NCBI GenBank assembly: GCA_014860845.1 | Contig: JACZIY010000342.1 | Location: 1-5,307, forward strand | Reading direction: 5' to 3' | DNA: 5,307 nt | DNA from: Anaerolineaceae bacterium | Lineage (GTDB): Bacteria; Chloroflexota; Anaerolineae; Anaerolineales; Anaerolineaceae | Part shown: positions 4,846 through 5,307 of the stretch, in pieces | Position numbering within the stretch: position 1 is the stretch's first letter | How the letters are laid out: every line of letters starts with the position of its first letter | Position numbers and translations under genes: made by a program | The notes under the pieces: model-generated | What the model was told of the DNA's origin: nothing | The model's input: only the letters and a program-made list of their open reading frames with translations | The model's database searches: none

Positions 4846-5307
4846 TTAAACCGTAGATACTCCCTCAGAAATCGGTCGCGACCTCTCCAGCACAAAGAAT
4901 ATAAAGCCTACAATACTGATTCCACCAGCCAGCATCAGTGCCGGTCCAAAACCCAACCATCTGGATAATATCGGCGCTAATAGAGGTGCTGCAATCATCG
5001 ATAAATATTGCAATGTTTGAGCAGCAGCGACGAATGTGGCATTATGATCGGGGGGGACTCTGCGCATTAATTCATCAAAGAAAACCAGGTTTAATCCAGC
5101 AGTAAAGATTCCATTCAACCCGGCAAATATAACCACCGGCCAGACCTGCTGACTAACCCCCACCAGAATCGGGAAAAGAGAACTCCCCAGGGTAGTTGCC
5201 AGCAACACTGCTCTTGACCCCTTGCGCCGAGATTGATTTGTCCAGAAAAAATATCCAAGAATAACCGTGGTATTGGCTGCTATCTGAATCAATGCAATCC
5301 AATAATC
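4846..5307 (-). CDS. Major facilitator superfamily transporter, C-terminal part (runs off the right edge)
   Basis: The last 153 residues of a secondary transporter of the MFS, a 12-helix inner-membrane family of about 400 residues. Five hydrophobic helices are visible in the fragment: about 2-21, 33-50, 56-77, 91-113 and 120-141. The basic cytoplasmic loop RRKGSR (27-32) between the first two is typical of the TM8-TM9 connection. The segment NATFVAAAQTLQYLSMIAAP (89-108) is the kind of substrate-path helix seen in drug or sugar exporters of this family, but the substrate cannot be told. The true start is outside the window; the first in-frame TTG codon (5292) is internal. The gene converges on DUF3054 with a single base between the two stop codons and no visible terminator between them, so the transcripts probably overlap. 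Confidence 0.85.
   Translation of the reverse strand, partial: DYWIALIQIAANTTVILGYFFWTNQSRRKGSRAVLLATTLGSSLFPILVGVSQQVWPVVIFAGLNGIFTAGLNLVFFDELMRRVPPDHNATFVAAAQTLQYLSMIAAPLLAPILSRWLGFGPALMLAGGISIVGFIFFVLERSRPISEGVSTV

Overview
The window looks like a chromosomal piece of a moderately AT-rich bacterium. Chloroflexota of the Anaerolineae type is my best guess. That rests on recall of the protein styles (the jelly-roll protein with its WGFGFWND block, the MenA-like prenyltransferase, the DUF429 and DUF3054 proteins) and not on a search. No RNA genes, insertion sequences, CRISPR arrays or phage genes were seen.

Layout, left to right. (1) Positions 1-1033, minus strand: a two-gene sugar-utilisation operon. 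A small cupin protein is followed after 5 nt by the N-terminal 199 residues of a GH1 beta-glucosidase that runs off the left edge. (2) Positions 1034-1271: a divergent intergenic region with a TGAACA-N9-TGTTCA dyad and a promoter-like box placed exactly for a leaderless transcript. (3) Positions 1272-2033, plus strand: a concanavalin A-like (GH16/LamG fold) protein that appears to lack the catalytic motif. (4) Positions 2034-2468: a 435-nt gap between convergent genes. It has no convincing gene but holds an 11-bp-phased repeat and a strong plus-strand intrinsic terminator. (5) Positions 2469-3470, minus: a UbiA-superfamily (MenA-like) membrane prenyltransferase with its own promoter and Shine-Dalgarno. 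(6) Positions 3564-4337, minus: a DUF429 (RNase H-like) protein with two probable Asp-to-Asn changes. (7) Positions 4455-4844, plus: a DUF3054 four-helix membrane protein, divergent from DUF429. (8) Positions 4846-5307, minus: the C-terminal 153 residues of an MFS transporter, ending one base from the DUF3054 stop codon.

Only the cupin and GH1 genes look functionally coupled. The rest are single-gene units with no obvious shared pathway. The most interesting pattern concerns start sites. Three independent genes (1272, 4337 on minus, 4455) have no Shine-Dalgarno but carry a TANANT -10 box exactly 6 nt before the ATG, which would put transcription starts at or next to the start codon. The UbiA and cupin genes instead have ordinary Shine-Dalgarno sequences. 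I see no sign of a previously undescribed multi-gene system here; the other findings are small regulatory and protein-level oddities.
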